Below the pieces are notes generated by a model. It had not been told where the DNA came from and made no database searches. It worked only from the letters and a program-made list of their open reading frames with translations. A stretch of 64,000 nucleotides of DNA from Crocodylus rhombifer (lineage: Eukaryota; Chordata; Crocodylia; Crocodylidae): NCBI GenBank assembly GCA_038503035.1, contig JAVSML010024246.1:829258-893257 (forward strand). Reading direction: 5' to 3'. Positions within the stretch are counted from its first letter, which is position 1. Every line of letters starts with the position of its first letter. Made by a program: the position numbers and the translations under genes. Positions 1 through 11,475 of the stretch are shown piece after piece.

Positions 1-334
1 CTGCAATCCCCTCAATGTTAATATTATAAATCAACAAATTCTAGTCTTAGGACTCCCTAGATCAAACTCTAGTGTAATTTATATTTATATGCAACTTACA
101 TTGGTATAAACTGTAGAACTGTTGATTTCAGAGGAGTTACTTCACACATATACCTGCATTGCTGAATGTGGAAGGCAGTGCTAGGTAGGACCAATGCAGT
201 CAGTATTTCTTTACCCTCCCTTGGACTCACTGTACCATGCCTCCACTTCTTGGAATGGGTGTAATTTTGCCTTGCAAGGAGATAACTGAAGCTGTAGAAA
301 GATGCAAGTAAAAGCAGCACCTCCCTGTAAGAGT

Positions 335-545
335 TTCAGGTTGTATTACCAGCTCTACCACTGATCCGTGGTATGATCCTAGACAAATCATGTCATCCTC
401 TGTTCTGCTCCCATCTTTTATCTACCTTCTCTGTACACTATAATTTTGTCAGGGTGAGGACTTTCTTTTTACTATGTGTATGTACAGTGTCTAATACACA
501 AAGCTCCAGTTCTAGTCAGGGCATCTTACTGCAATACACATCATG
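335..545 (+). repeat. MIR-type (CORE-SINE) remnant
   Basis: The stretch reads like a degraded MIR-type SINE. It has a 'cagctctaccactgatc' core followed by the tail pattern 'tttactatgtgtatgtacag', 'ctaatacacaaagctcc', 'ttactgcaatacac'. This matches the general amniote SINE tail (last part: total, cause, colour of adjacent unit unknown). It is non-coding and old. The assignment is from memory of the family, without alignment. Confidence 0.6.
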
Positions 546-639
546 CCCTGACTGACAGCTTCACTTGGCAGTGCCATGTGAGTATAGAGCAGGTGGTAAT
601 TTCTCAAAACCCTTAATAAGCCAAGGGAATCAGAACTCA

Positions 640-735
640 TGGCAGGGGTGATATCTTTTATAAGACCAAATAGATATTTGCAAAAAAAAGTATTTATTTG
701 CAAGCTTTTGGGCACAGTCACCCTTCCTCAGGCAT
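640..735 (-). repeat. Penelope-type tail fragment with hammerhead-like core
   Basis: Read on the - strand, this holds CTGAGGA, a GGG...CCC stem, an A-rich GAAA position (here AAAA), then GCTTGCAAA and finally 'ttggtcttataaaagatat'. The same order of blocks recurs at 47935-48188 and 51150-51235. The core resembles a decayed hammerhead ribozyme, in which the fifth base of CTGANGA is free. It is probably inactive, because the GAAA core is mutated. Confidence 0.5.
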
Positions 736-1113
736 AGGAGAATGCAAAGATTGTAAAATTTCTACTACGTGGAAATGAAAACTTCATATTTCACTGGAGA
801 GTTGAAGGTGCTGTAAGATCTCCTGCGCCAGTGCAGCAATAATGGTCTGTGTGACTGGGCCAGGGTTGATTAATGACTTCTCTTTCGTTGGGGCTCGTCT
901 GCCATGGCTTGGTGTGATGGAAGAAGGAAAAGTAAATTCCCTAATGAAAGACTGTAGCAGAAATCACCCAGACAAGCTGGTAAAAGTGAAATCATTTTAA
1001 TTGGTGCACCCTGTGCAATAGCTCTGTGCTGAGCCCAGCCATGCGTTTATCCCTTACCTGCTTCCCAGCAGCTCCTGCTTCTAAAGTTTAGTCCTTATCT
1101 TTTCCTCTTCTAG
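736..1113. other. no gene recognised
   Basis: Unique-looking AT-rich DNA with no credible frame. A short match to a tRNA-Pro-type retroviral primer site lies at about 891-910 but has no supporting LTR or coding relic (see rejected items). Confidence 0.5.
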
Positions 1114-1189
1114 ATCCCTCTTCCCCAGAGTGTTTTCTTGTCCTACAGGCCACCCAGGTAAGTGTCCCTGTCTTACCTCTCTGGTTAGG

Positions 1190-1440
1190 ACTCTGCTGTG
1201 GTTGTACCATCACCCAGTGAAATCACTTCCCTCGTAGCTCTCTCTGGCATTCAGGACAGTTTCCGAGAGACTGCACTGCCGTGGTTGTGCTCTCACCCAG
1301 CTGGCTCCAGTTCTCCACGTCTTTCTTGGGTGTTCCCAGCTGCTTCAGAGAGGCTGTCCTGCCGTGGTTGTATCCTCACGCAGCACGATCTACTTCCCTG
1401 TGGCTTTTCTTCGGCGTTCCAGGTAGCCTCAGAGCTGCTT
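1190..1440. repeat. 83-bp tandem repeat, three units
   Basis: The anchor 'gtggttgt' occurs at 1198, 1281 and 1364, exactly 83 bp apart. Each is followed by a similar CACCCAG / CTTCCC / TTCCAG-type order of blocks. The 113-codon open frame over it is an artefact of the repeat. Just upstream are splice-like signals: an acceptor ending at 1113 and CAG|GTAAGT at 1158. Confidence 0.7.
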
Positions 1441-1559
1441 GCCTCTTGTCTGGACACGTCTTCTCTCCATGTGCCTCAGGGGGCAGTGAGTAGCCCCCAC
1501 TGCTATCTTTTTATGGCTGCTGGGTGCTGGTTCCCCTAAATCCTGTCTGGTGTGTGAAT

Positions 1560-3650
1560 TCTCCAAGCTATGTTTAGTTAGTGATTATCCCTGCCCTGTC
1601 CCTGACCCTATCCCTCCCCCGACTCCCTGAGGAGAGCCTGCCATGACGGAAAAGGAACAGGGTCATCACTCTAGCCATCTCTAGCTCTGTTACAGTCTGC
1701 TCCTAAAACAAGATCAGTTTGCTGTTCTTCTTAAGCAGCTTTCTGTCAAGGCCTGGTTTCCTTTCCAGAGCAAAAAATAAATACGAATGAATCTAGTAAA
1801 ATTCTTCAGGGTAGTTTTACAGTAGTATATACAGGGCTGTGGGCTAATTTCAGGCAGTCATTACCAAGAGAGTTAAAAACATCAGGCCTTTTATTGGCCT
1901 GCTCTTGTGACACAAGTTAAACCGAGGGGCACCAAGAATTTCCCCCCAGGCCAAGTAGACCCCACATAAAATATTTTAACTTTATAGGTATATACACCCT
2001 TTAAGACAACACTGAGCACTGCCTCTGAGTAATAATTTAATGAGGACCTGTTTTCCAGGTACACAGCAGCTCCGTGCTAATGGGCAACTAAGCTTTGTTC
2101 TTTTGATTTTTGAAAGGCTTATTGCTATGTTCCCATGTAAACAAAATCAGTACAGCTTGCTGCTTCATTCTGCTACACAGTCATTTCCCTTGATACTTTT
2201 AAACTGCTTGGAACAGATCTTATTCACATTTCACTGGTGACAGTATGGAGTAGCTCCTCTAACTTCACCTTGGTTGTACCAGAAATTGTGGTGTACCTGA
2301 AAGAAGCTACTCTTTTCTTTCTTCTGCTTTGAATTCCATCCAAAGTTGCCAGCTTAATGCCTCTTGTTTTGTAGCTGCTGTTATAAAAAAAATCCCAAAA
2401 AACAAACCTCTCTTCTGTCTTTTAGGTTGCACATGCTGAAAAAAAATAATTTCTCTCCCAGTTCCCACACAGCTCCTAAACTAAGCATCTGAAGCAGCTA
2501 ATCAGCTAACTCTCCTCAAAACACTCCTCGAACAGATCACAGATCATTGCTTTGCATTCAGCCACCCACCAGTCCCCAGAGACATTACTTGGCTGCTTAC
2601 AATGTAAACTACCATTCATGTGTAAGTTCTCTTGAACTCTATGTTGACTGAAGAGGAAGTGAACAAAAGGTGTCTGGTATGAAACGGCAAGTTAAATGGA
2701 ATTGCCACTACAAACATTTGACTTCAAATGTTTATAAAATGAGACCACTTATGTTAATTTCTGTCACTTGTTTATCAATGTCCTTGCTCATAATCAGGAA
2801 GCCTAACAGGATCTGGTGCTTAGTTGCTACCACCACATGATATGCTTAAAGAGATTTTTTCCTGATTTGCCATTGAGCTAAATGAGATCAAGTACCAGGC
2901 CAAAATGTAAAATATTGTCCCAAAGATGACCTGTATCATACTGTGTACACATTATGTGTAGGAAGATGCTAACTGACATAAAACACATCATTATTCCAAA
3001 TCTGTATCTAGTGAATCTGCATACAACAAATAGATATAAGTACAGATGACGTCAAACTGTCTCCCCACTTTTTTTTTTCTTCCTCCAATACACTCATGTA
3101 ATCCAGCATAGAAGTTTGGAAGGAACTAGATGGCATGACTGCAGATCAAAATCACGCACATTGTAACACATAAGGAACATACCCTTGTCTTCTCCAGAAA
3201 TATAACTTCCTTGGTTTATATTGTATTGATTTAACGTTGTCTATCGTAGTTAGCCCTTATTGTATAGTTCCTCATCCTATCATGACCTCAGCAGAGTCAG
3301 TGAGATGAGAGTGAAATAACTATGCTTGATAGTTTGTGTTAGGAATAGGCATCTACTTCAATTGCATCAAAACTGCAGGAGCCTAAATATTGAACTAGAT
3401 ACACCTCTCTTGGATGGAGGTAATATAGAGCTCACTGAGCTGTATGCAGGGTGGAGGATGTTGTATTAATATATAAGGTGACTGAAGTTAAATTATTCTA
3501 GATCCTAGAATAGTAACACTGGCTGGAGGCCAGACCAAATGAGTTTGAAGGAATTCAAATCTCCAGTGGATCATTTAATTAAAACTGCCAGACACATAGC
3601 TGTTTTGGAAATCTGCACATCCTGTGAATCATCGGTTACAATACACATGC
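1560..3650. other. non-coding stretch, nothing recognised
   Basis: AT-rich sequence with short open frames only. I see no splice-flanked exon, RNA gene or assignable repeat. Confidence 0.5.
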
Positions 3651-3654
3651 TGTG

Positions 3655-3762
3655 ATTGTGAGCTCTTTTGAGCAGGAACCAGGGCTGCTTTTCTCTTTGG
3701 AAAATGCCAGCAACATTTGTGCTTGTGACTGAAAGTAAATAAATTAATAACAATAAATAATA
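3655..3762 (+). repeat. SINE tail, MIR-like
   Basis: The order 'gattgtgagctcttttgagcagg' shortened to its key blocks (GATTGTGAGCTC, GAGCAGG, then a TAA-rich end around 3740-3762) is that of MIR/CORE-SINE tails. It is a short, old fragment. Confidence 0.5.
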
Positions 3763-4719
3763 GGAAATGTTGTTTTGTATTAGCTAACTACCCCCAGCAT
3801 CCAAAATAAGAAGGGGGACATGCATAAGCTTAAGTAAGACTTGAACTTTTCTGAACATACAGAAGAAAATGTGCAAGTTTCCCAGCGTACTTTGAATGCC
3901 GTTACATTTTCTGTAGCATCCCACTCTTCCGTATGTGTTTTTGGGGCTTTTTTTCTCTTCAAATACCTTCCAGTAAAATAAAAAACAAAACAACAACAAA
4001 AATCATTGAAAAAGGAAAACTATCTAACATATATGATCCTGTGTTAGGTCATACCAGAGTTTCCATTTTGCTTCTGATCTGTGGTAATTTATGGCAATTT
4101 AATTTAAAGTAATACTTTTTTACAACTGAAGTAAATGTGTAACATCACATTTATGACATGTCGTATAGCTTTTCTGCTTCAGAAGCATTAGTCTGCTGCA
4201 TTCTCCTGTGCCTGCAGATATTAATAAAATGAACTTGTTCAGATCAGAGCATCAAATGGATTACCAAACTAACTGCAGAGTAGAATTAATTGAACCTTCC
4301 TTCCAGTGAAGTATCTTATCATTTATGCGCAACAGATAAATGAGGTGACTGCTCTAGAAACAGAAGGCATGTGCATGTGTTCAAAGGAGATAAAGATAAG
4401 TATTTATTGTAAAAAGCTTCTGTGTGTAAAATTCCTTCATTTACAGTATTTTCTCTGTCCTCAGCTTGTACTTTCTCTTCCCCTTCTTAAATCTGATACT
4501 TAAATGCTGCTGAATGAAAATACAGTGGTCTAAACTTTGATCAGAAATTAACAACTACCTTCCGGTCACCCTAGCAATTTATTTGCAGAACAGCACTAGA
4601 GAACATACTGAAAACTTCTTGCAAAGAACAGGCAATATGTTCTGAGACCTAGAGTAAAACCACTTGATCTAAAATTATTATTGCTTGTATTGTTTATTCG
4701 TAATATATTATTGCCAGAG

Positions 4720-4935
4720 GGCTCCAGCCAAAGCAATTGGAGGCCCCTTGTACCTGGGCCTATGCAAACACATAGTCAGAAACAGCTTACATTTTAATTA
4801 GCCAAGATAGGTAAAGGATAGGAGGGGGAAAGAGTAGAAAAGTGACTTGTCCAAAGTCACACAGCAGGAGACAAGACTATAACTTGTGTCTTCTGAGTGC
4901 CAGCATAGTGACTAATTCATGCTACCTTTCAAATT
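4720..4935 (+). repeat. ancient L3/MIR-related repeat
   Basis: It contains 'aagtgacttgtccaaagtca' followed by 'cacagcagg' and a CTTCTGAGTGCCAGC block. This is the well-known conserved part of old amniote L2/L3/MIR-related repeats. A second copy of the same core lies at 46280-46455. Confidence 0.6.
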
Positions 4936-5159
4936 CCCCCCAAAACTGCAAAAATGAGTGAAGTGGTTAATCAGATTTTAAAGCAACATGTCAGCAAATT
5001 CCAACTGAGATGCCTGTTTAAATGCCTGAAAGTGTTTAAATGACTGTATATACACCATCCACAAAAATAGGTTAAGCTGTGTAGCAAACGGTCATTTCAT
5101 TTTGCAGAGAATTTTTTATATTTCAAAAATTGGTTTCATTACAAATTTCAAAATTCTTC

Positions 5160-6980
5160 AGGAAAAGGAAGCCTAAGATTCACCAAGCCAGTGCTCTTGG
5201 ACTTTAGAGTGAGGGAGAACTGTATCCCTGATTCTGAGGCATTCCACACTGCTGGCATTACTGAAGCCACCAAGTCCTGGAGATGCTATGCTCCCTGGCT
5301 CAGGGGCAGGACAAAAATTGCAGATGCTGGAAGTCCTGTGAGCCTGTGCATCAAGGGGACCCAAGCTTGGCTACCAGCAGCCCATCAGGCTGTCCAAAGA
5401 GCTGTGGAGGAGCTGGAAGCCTAAGAGCCCTGTGTCACAACCTTAGTCAAGCTCTTCTTACTGGTCATTCACCAAGGTGTGTTTGGGTTTCAGAGCATTA
5501 CACCCATAGGAACATTAAGTATCCTAAGTCTGAGGAGATACCAGACTCTGGCTCTGGCTTTATAGGCATATTCTAGTTGCAGATCCCCTATCTACCACCC
5601 CTCTGAGACCTTTTGTTCCAACTTCCTAGGCCCTGAAATTAAGTACACCTTTGATCTATGACCATTCTGCCAGTTTGCTGTTCCAAGACACAGCCTAGTT
5701 TGAGCACACACAATATAACCTCTGCAGAAGGTTCTCAAACCAGTTAGTTTAAATAGCACAATAAATACACATCCTTATACTGTACCCTGCCTCAACTTCC
5801 TCCCCACTTCAGAGGTGTTCTTACAGATTTCAGCTGCATTTCTTTCAGGATGACATGTTTATTCTCCTGGACCAGTCTCAGCATAATTTCTTGTCTGGAA
5901 CATGTAGTCTTTCTTCAATGGCTCTCTTCTATGACTTTTTCCCTGTATAATTTCTAGTACCTTTTATCACATGACCCCTTAATCTGATGATCAAAATTCC
6001 CTATCAAGCAGTCCATTACTTGGTTACTGGTCTACTGACAGAGTCATTTTTCTTGACCCTCTTCTTTTAGCATATATGTCTGTCATATTGTGCCAGTAGA
6101 CTGTTCAAATGTCAGAGTCTCAAAAGACTGCTTAGTGCAGACACAGCTACAAGGCGCATGCACTATCCATGCCCAACCAGGGTCTGCCTATACATCTGCT
6201 GGTTTATATTCTAATTTGAATGCATCAGAAGAGCAGACTTAATGCATTGAGTCTGTTCCACATTCTAATTAGAACACTCCAACATGGCCTCATCATCACA
6301 TGTATAAGCCCCAGTGGGTTTAAAAATGGCTGCTGGGGTGCTTTATCTAAATCTTGTCTAATGAGGTTTCAATAAAGCATCCCACCACCATTTTTAAACC
6401 TGCGGGGGCTTAGCAGATGTGACAGCGAGGCATTTTAATTAGAGCAGCTGTCCAGGAACAACTCAAATTAAACTCCCTGCACCCCACTCCCCCCCACCCC
6501 CGACACCCACAAACACATGTATAGGCAGCCTGGATCTATGGAGAGCACTAGACTTCTGCAGAACAGGTAACCACAAAGCACAAAACTCAGCAGGAATCTG
6601 AGTCACACAAAATGAATGCAAAATCTCTCACATTTGCCCTACCTGGCTCCAAGTTTCAGGTGTTAGGGATTTGGAACCCAGGACACCAAGCACTTCTGGC
6701 TCTCAAGTCACTATTAGCTGACCAGGCAATCTGCCAACAAGCTCACAGCTTGAAAGTCTGGGCCCATCAGCAGCTCACCAGGTGGGCTGCCAAAGAGCTG
6801 GGTGAAGGAGCTGGCAGGAAACCAGACACATTGCCAATGGAAACCTGCCTGCTTGCTTTCAGCTGGACCTTTCCTAAGATTGAGCTGTCTCCACAGAGTA
6901 TTTCAGTTGACATGAGCCAGCATTTTCCTGCTAAGTCAAGGTATCTGAATCAGAGAGGAAGCATAAAGACTTAAAACACT
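5160..6980. repeat. two related unassigned segments in non-coding DNA
   Basis: Segments near 5330-5425 and 6740-6830 share the block CCAAAGAGCTG plus GGAGCTGG in the same order and orientation, so they are probably two copies of one old repeat. Open frames here (77-120 codons) have no recognisable domain. The palindromic element at 6178-6532 sits between them. Confidence 0.35.
6178..6532. repeat. palindromic MITE, copy 1
   Basis: The ends are inverted copies: 'tctgcctatacatctg' near the left end, and 'catgtataggcagcc' near the right end. The interior is also an inverted repeat: AAAATGGCTGCTGGGGTGC on the left pairs with GCATCCCACCACCATTTTT on the right, around a TTGTCTAATGAGG centre. It resembles the element at 30560-30770 in block order (ATTCTAATTAG, AATGG, GGGGTGC, TAAA, CTTGTC). 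No coding capacity, so a non-autonomous DNA transposon is likely. Confidence 0.6.
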
Positions 6981-7669
6981 GGCTGCATTCTGTCTTTCAA
7001 GTGTGCCTAAGCGTCGGAAACATGTTAAGGAATCAAATTGTGCTCTAAGTGCCTGGTTTTTGGAGGCATTGTGCACCTAGAGTTCAATTCAGTTGTTGGT
7101 TCTTGGCATTTCTAACACTTAGGCCTTTAAAATACAGACTTATGTAGGGAGGGTGTGTTATGGAGCTGCGTCAGCTCAGAGCACAAACAGGGGGCACAAT
7201 TTAATGCTATAGCTCCCCAGAGCACAAGGGAGTTTATAAGCTTAGACCAGCTATTTAAAAAGGGTGCAGCCTGATTGTATGTTGATGTCCAGCCTTTTGA
7301 CAAACTAGAGCAGAGGTGGAGGAGCAGATTCGGGCCCCTCAAACCCTTTGTCTCACTGGGGCAATTTGCATCCCTGAGACCACAGAGAAGAATCACTGGA
7401 AACAGTGGTATATTTTTCAGAGCTGGTATAGGGAGGCACAGATAGGAACTTGAGCACTCCTTGCCTCCGTCCCACTTACTTTCTGTGTTGTTGGAAGACA
7501 TTTTGGGCCAGCTTCTGTTTAATCTTTTAAGCATATAAATGGGTGTAGGCATCCAAGTGCGATCCTATTCCACCGTGTTCACACCCCTGTAAAAAATGTT
7601 AACGTGCCCACTATTGTGGCATTTTATCCTCCAGCCTGGGAGCTGGAGTATACATGCAGTCTGCCTCCC

Positions 7670-7703
7670 TGGCTGGAGAGCTACACAAGCAAGCTCTCCA
7701 GCC
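7670..7703. repeat. 12-bp perfect hairpin
   Basis: GGCTGGAGAGCT pairs perfectly with AGCTCTCCAGCC across a 9-base loop. No T-run follows, and its role is unknown. Confidence 0.5.
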
Positions 7704-7865
7704 AGCAGCCACTAGAGGATTACTCGCTGGAACATCCCTGCCTCTAGGGGAGCCTATAACTTGAGAGACTGCCCTCTCCATTCCCTGATATGGGGACAGG
7801 CTGCCAATAGGCATACCCCCCAGGGTTTTAAATTGCTTTATGTGCATCCCAAATGGGCTGCACAT

Positions 7866-8205
7866 GCAGTGATTTAAAGCCAGAAGCACAAGGAAGCAGG
7901 GTTGAGGACTGCTTCTCTCACTCTGGGTCTCAGATCTCTGACTTTTAAATTCCCATGAGTGCCACCAAGATGAGTGGCATTTAAAACCCACAGGACCATG
8001 AAGTGAGTCAGGGATAACTTTCTCAGACACAGTTTCTGGGCGCTGGGACTTTGCAATCCCCATCTCTGCTGTCCAGCTGGACAGTGGGGGCAACATTTAA
8101 AACCCAGGAGCTAGAAACTGGGTTTGGGGAAAGCTTTTCTGAACCTGATCCTGATCTCCAGGCTTTGTAATCTTGCACCTGCTGTACAGCCGTGCATCAG
8201 GGGTA
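7866..8205 (+). repeat. ~114-bp tandem units upstream of CR1 ORF1
   Basis: Three degenerate units begin near 7866, 7974 and 8088. Each starts with ATTTAAA, then an AGGA/GAAG block, a CTTTCTC/CTTCTCTC block, and an ATCT/CTCC block in the same order. They lie directly upstream of the CR1 ORF1 relic. They could therefore be 5' UTR monomers of that LINE, comparable in layout to the monomer promoters of rodent L1; that role is inference. Confidence 0.5.
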
Positions 8206-8619
8206 GCAAAGGGAAGCCAGAAGGAGTTGGCAATGCCCCTCCCCCGAATGATCTGAGAGGGGAGGGAAGCATTGAGGTAAAGCACTCTGCCTGCTTCTCA
8301 CACCAGGGACTCTGGTGTGTGAGGAGTTACCAGGGAGCAGTGGGTGGCTGCTCTGCCTCTCCCCTCCAAACCTACAGAATGGGAGGAAGTAGCTGGCTTC
8401 TGTATCTTCTCCACATCAGGGTGAACCCAGTCTCTGGAAAGGTAGAGAGCCATTCTCCATGACTGGACTCCTTGTGGTCCTGAGGAAGATTTACGCCATG
8501 ACAAAGAGTACAAACATTCATTCTTTTGGGAGAAACTCTTCTGGGAGACATTTCTACCTGGGTAGAGTTGGGTTGTTTTTTTTTCCTGGAACCACCATTT
8601 TTGATGTTGGAGAAACCAC

Positions 8620-9417
8620 CATGAGGTGTTCATCTATTCAGTGCTGGAGGAGACCTCCCAGACTGTGGAGGAAAAAATGCCAGAGACAGTGCTAGAGAAG
8701 AGAGAGGACATGGGCACCCAAGAGGGTGGAAGCTGGAGGCTTGTAACTTCTGGCAGCAAGCAGAGATCTTCACTTCCACCTGTAGTGGTTTGTCTGGAGA
8801 ACGGGTATAAAACCCTAGCAACAGAGAGGGAGGAACATATTCCATGGGTGGAGGAAGACAGGTCAGGTGTCACCAAGGTGGGAAAGATCAATATGTACAT
8901 CAAGTAGTAAAGGGTGGTGATGGTTGGAGACTCCCTTTGGCAGAGGATGGAGGGCACCATCTTTTGACCTGACCTGTTGTCTCAGGAAGTCGTCTGCTTT
9001 CCCAGAGCCTGGATCCAAGATGTCACAAAGGGACTACTGGGACTCATTTGGCCCTCTGACTACTACCCCATTCTGGTCATCCATGTGGGCACCAATGATA
9101 CTGGTAGGGGAGACCCTAAGCAGATCAAAAGTGATTATAGGGCTCTGGGTACAAGTGTGAAGGGGAGTGGGGCTCAGTTCGTGTTCTCATTGTTCCTTCA
9201 AGTCAAGCCAAAGGGCACGGGCAGAAGCAGGTACATCCTGAAGATCAACACCTGCCTGTGCAGGTGGTATTGCCATCAAGGCTTTGGTTTCTTTGACCAT
9301 GGGATGTTGTTCCAAGAAGAAGGATTTCTAGGAAGAGATGGTATCCATCTGATGAAGAGAAGGAAGAGCATCTTCGCAGACAGGCACACTAACCTAGTGA
9401 GGAGGGCTTTAAACTAG
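8620..9417 (+). pseudogene. CR1 LINE ORF1 relic with GDSL/SGNH esterase domain
   Basis: One reading frame runs from about 8620 to the stop after 9417 and is broken by adjacent stops at about 8908-8913 and a TGA at 8965. The C-terminal part has the three landmark blocks of an SGNH hydrolase: VGDSL at about 8923-8937, then HVGTNDTG, then RDGIHL near the end. CR1-type ORF1 proteins are known to carry an esterase domain, and the order and spacing fit. The protein would act in the element's own RNP. No PHD-type zinc finger is visible at the N-terminus, which is missing or too decayed. ORF2 follows after a G-run. This is a dead copy, not a host esterase gene. Confidence 0.8.
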
Positions 9418-9424
9418 GTTTGCT

Positions 9425-9443
9425 GGGGGGGGGGGGGGGGGGG
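9425..9443 (+). repeat. poly-G run of 19
   Basis: Nineteen uninterrupted G's lie immediately after the ORF1 relic. It may form a quadruplex, and its length is at risk of assembly or sequencing error. Confidence 0.85.
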
Positions 9444-9549
9444 ACCAAAGCCCTGAGATAATTGGGAAGCAGGAGACCTGGAGGAAGAGCAAGCAGGAGA
9501 AGAAAACAGGGGATGTGCACTCACTTCCTGAGAAATCAGGGCAATCAAC

Positions 9550-11475
9550 TAGTTACCTGAGGTTCCTGTACACAAATGCTCGGAGTCTGGGAAACAAGCA
9601 GGAATAATTGGAAGTCCTTACACAGTCACGGAACTATGATGTGGTTGCAGTAACAGAGACTTCAGTGGGATATTTTGCATGACTGGAGCACTGTCATGGA
9701 TAGGTACAAACTGTTCAGGAAGGACAGGCAGGAGAGAAGATGGGAAGGAGTTGCTTTATGTAAAATAGCCATATGATTGCTCAGAGCTCCAGTGTGAAGC
9801 TGGAGATAGGCCTGTTGAGAGCCTCTGGGTTAGGATCAGAGGGGAGAGCAACAAGGATGATGTCATGGTGGGTTTCTGCTATAGACCACTAGACCAGGAC
9901 AAAGTGGTGGATGAGGCTTTCTTCATTGGGGGGGGGTGGGGTGGGGGAGGGCCACACACGATCAGAGGGCAGGAGAACGGGCCCTGTGATGGGAGGCTGG
10001 GGGCCATGGAACTCTTCGGCCTGGAGGGGCACAGGCTCGGGGGGACCTGGTGGCTGCCTATAGGCCTATATAAGAGGTATGCATCGGGATCTGGGGGGGT
10101 GCCTGTTCACTGGAGCACCCCAGGGGATGACAGGCTCAAACAGTCGCGGACTCTTCCAAGACTGTTTCGGGCTGGTCATGGGGAGGGACTTCCTTCCTGT
10201 CTAGGCTCCCAAGGCCAGGAGTGGATTGCCTCCAGGGGTGGTGCAGGCACCTGCTCTGGACTCCTTTAAGAAACATTTGGATGTTTATCTTGCTGGGATC
10301 CTTTGACAGCAGCTGACTTCCTGCACCTGGGGTGGGGGGCTGGACTCGATGATCTTCTGAGGTCCCTTCCAGCCCTAATATCTAATGTCTATGAAACAGG
10401 TACCGGAAGTTTCCCAACTACAGGCCCTGGTTTTCATGGGTGACTTCAACCACCCTGGCATCTGCTGGGAGGGCGGTACAGGAGTGCACAGGCAATCCAG
10501 CAAGTTCTTGGAGAGTGCTGGGGACAACTTCCTCCTGCAAGTGCTGGAGTAGCCAACTAGAAGCTATGCTCCTCTTGCCCTGCTGCTCACAAACAGGGAT
10601 GAATTGATAGGAAATGTAGTAGTGGATGGCAACTTGGGCAGCAGTAAACATGAGATGGTTGAGTTCAGGGTCCTGAGGAAAGAAAGGAAGGAGAGCAATA
10701 GAGGAAGGACCACGGACTTCAGAAAAGCAGATTTTGACTTGCTTAGGGAACTGATGGGCAGGATCCCCTGGGAAACAAGTCTGAGGGGGAAAGGCGTCCA
10801 GGAGAACTGGCTGTACTTTAAAGAAGCCTTACTGACAGTGCTGGAACAAACCATCCTAATATGCAGGAAGACTAGCAAGTATGGCAGAAAACCAGCTTGG
10901 CTTAGCAAGGAACTCTTCAGTAAACTAAATCACAAAAAGGAAGCTTATAAGAAGTAAAAATTTGGACAAATAGCTAGATAAGAATATAAGAGCATTGCTT
11001 CGGCATGCAGGGATGAAATCAGGAAGGTCAAAGCTTAATTGGAGTTGCAGCTAGCGAGGGATGTGAAGGGTAACAAGAAGGGTTTCTATAAGCATGTCAG
11101 TAGCAAGAGGACGATCAGGGAAATTGTGGGTCCGTTACTGAATGGGGGAGGCAACCTTGTGACAGAGGATACGGAAAAGGCTTAAGTGCACAATGCCTTT
11201 TTTGCCTCAGTCTTCACAGGCAAGTCAGCTCCCAAACTACTGCACCTAGCAGCACAGTTTGGGAAGAAGGTGAGCAGCTGACGGTGGTGAAAGAATAGGT
11301 TAGCGACTACTTAGGGAAGCTGGGCATATACAAGTCCATGCGGCAGGATGGGATGCACTGGTCATCATCTTTGAAAACTCATGGTGATCAGGAGAGGTCC
11401 TGGGTGACTGGAAAAGGACAAACATTGTGCCCATATTTAAGAAGTGGGGAAAGGAGGATCCACGACACTTTAAAG
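9550..11475 (+). pseudogene. CR1 LINE ORF2 relic: endonuclease and start of reverse transcriptase
   Basis: Frames carry the CR1 APE-type endonuclease: TNARSLGNKQE near 9565, GFCYRPLDQD near 9870, and then, after an inserted CR1 3' end, VFMGDFNHPGICWEGG near 10430. The linker toward RT follows (KTSKYGRKPAWLSKELFSK near 10870-10920, with EAYKK). Relics of the RT N-terminus end near 11475 at a sequence like IFKKWGKEDP. Several stops and frameshifts break it. The RT catalytic half is absent downstream, so the copy is truncated at its 3' side or was replaced by later insertions. It pairs with the ORF1 relic at 8620-9417 as one near-5'-complete CR1, unusual because most CR1 copies lack the 5' end. 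Confidence 0.8.
9930..10395 (+). mobile_element. CR1 3'-end copy inserted in the ORF2 endonuclease
   Basis: A short 5'-truncated CR1 interrupts the endonuclease frame between AFF and the resumed VPEVSQLQALVFMGDF. It ends with the CR1 3' signature: 'ggctggactcgatgatcttc', then GAGGTCCCTTCCAGCCC and a TCTATGAA tail. Upstream is a decayed C-terminus (SRTLPRLFRAG, LDSFKKHLDVYLAGIL). The G-rich left edge makes the 5' limit uncertain by some tens of bases. Confidence 0.75.

Noticed and set aside
891..912. Match to a tRNA-Pro-type retroviral primer-binding site (TTGGGGCTCGTCTG).
   Set aside because: No LTR edge, polyadenylation layout, gag/pol relic or second LTR is visible around it. A chance match is likelier.
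7127..8096. Frames of 141 and 161 codons on -.
   Set aside because: They lie over the degenerate tandem and repeat DNA upstream of CR1 ORF1 and hold no domain.
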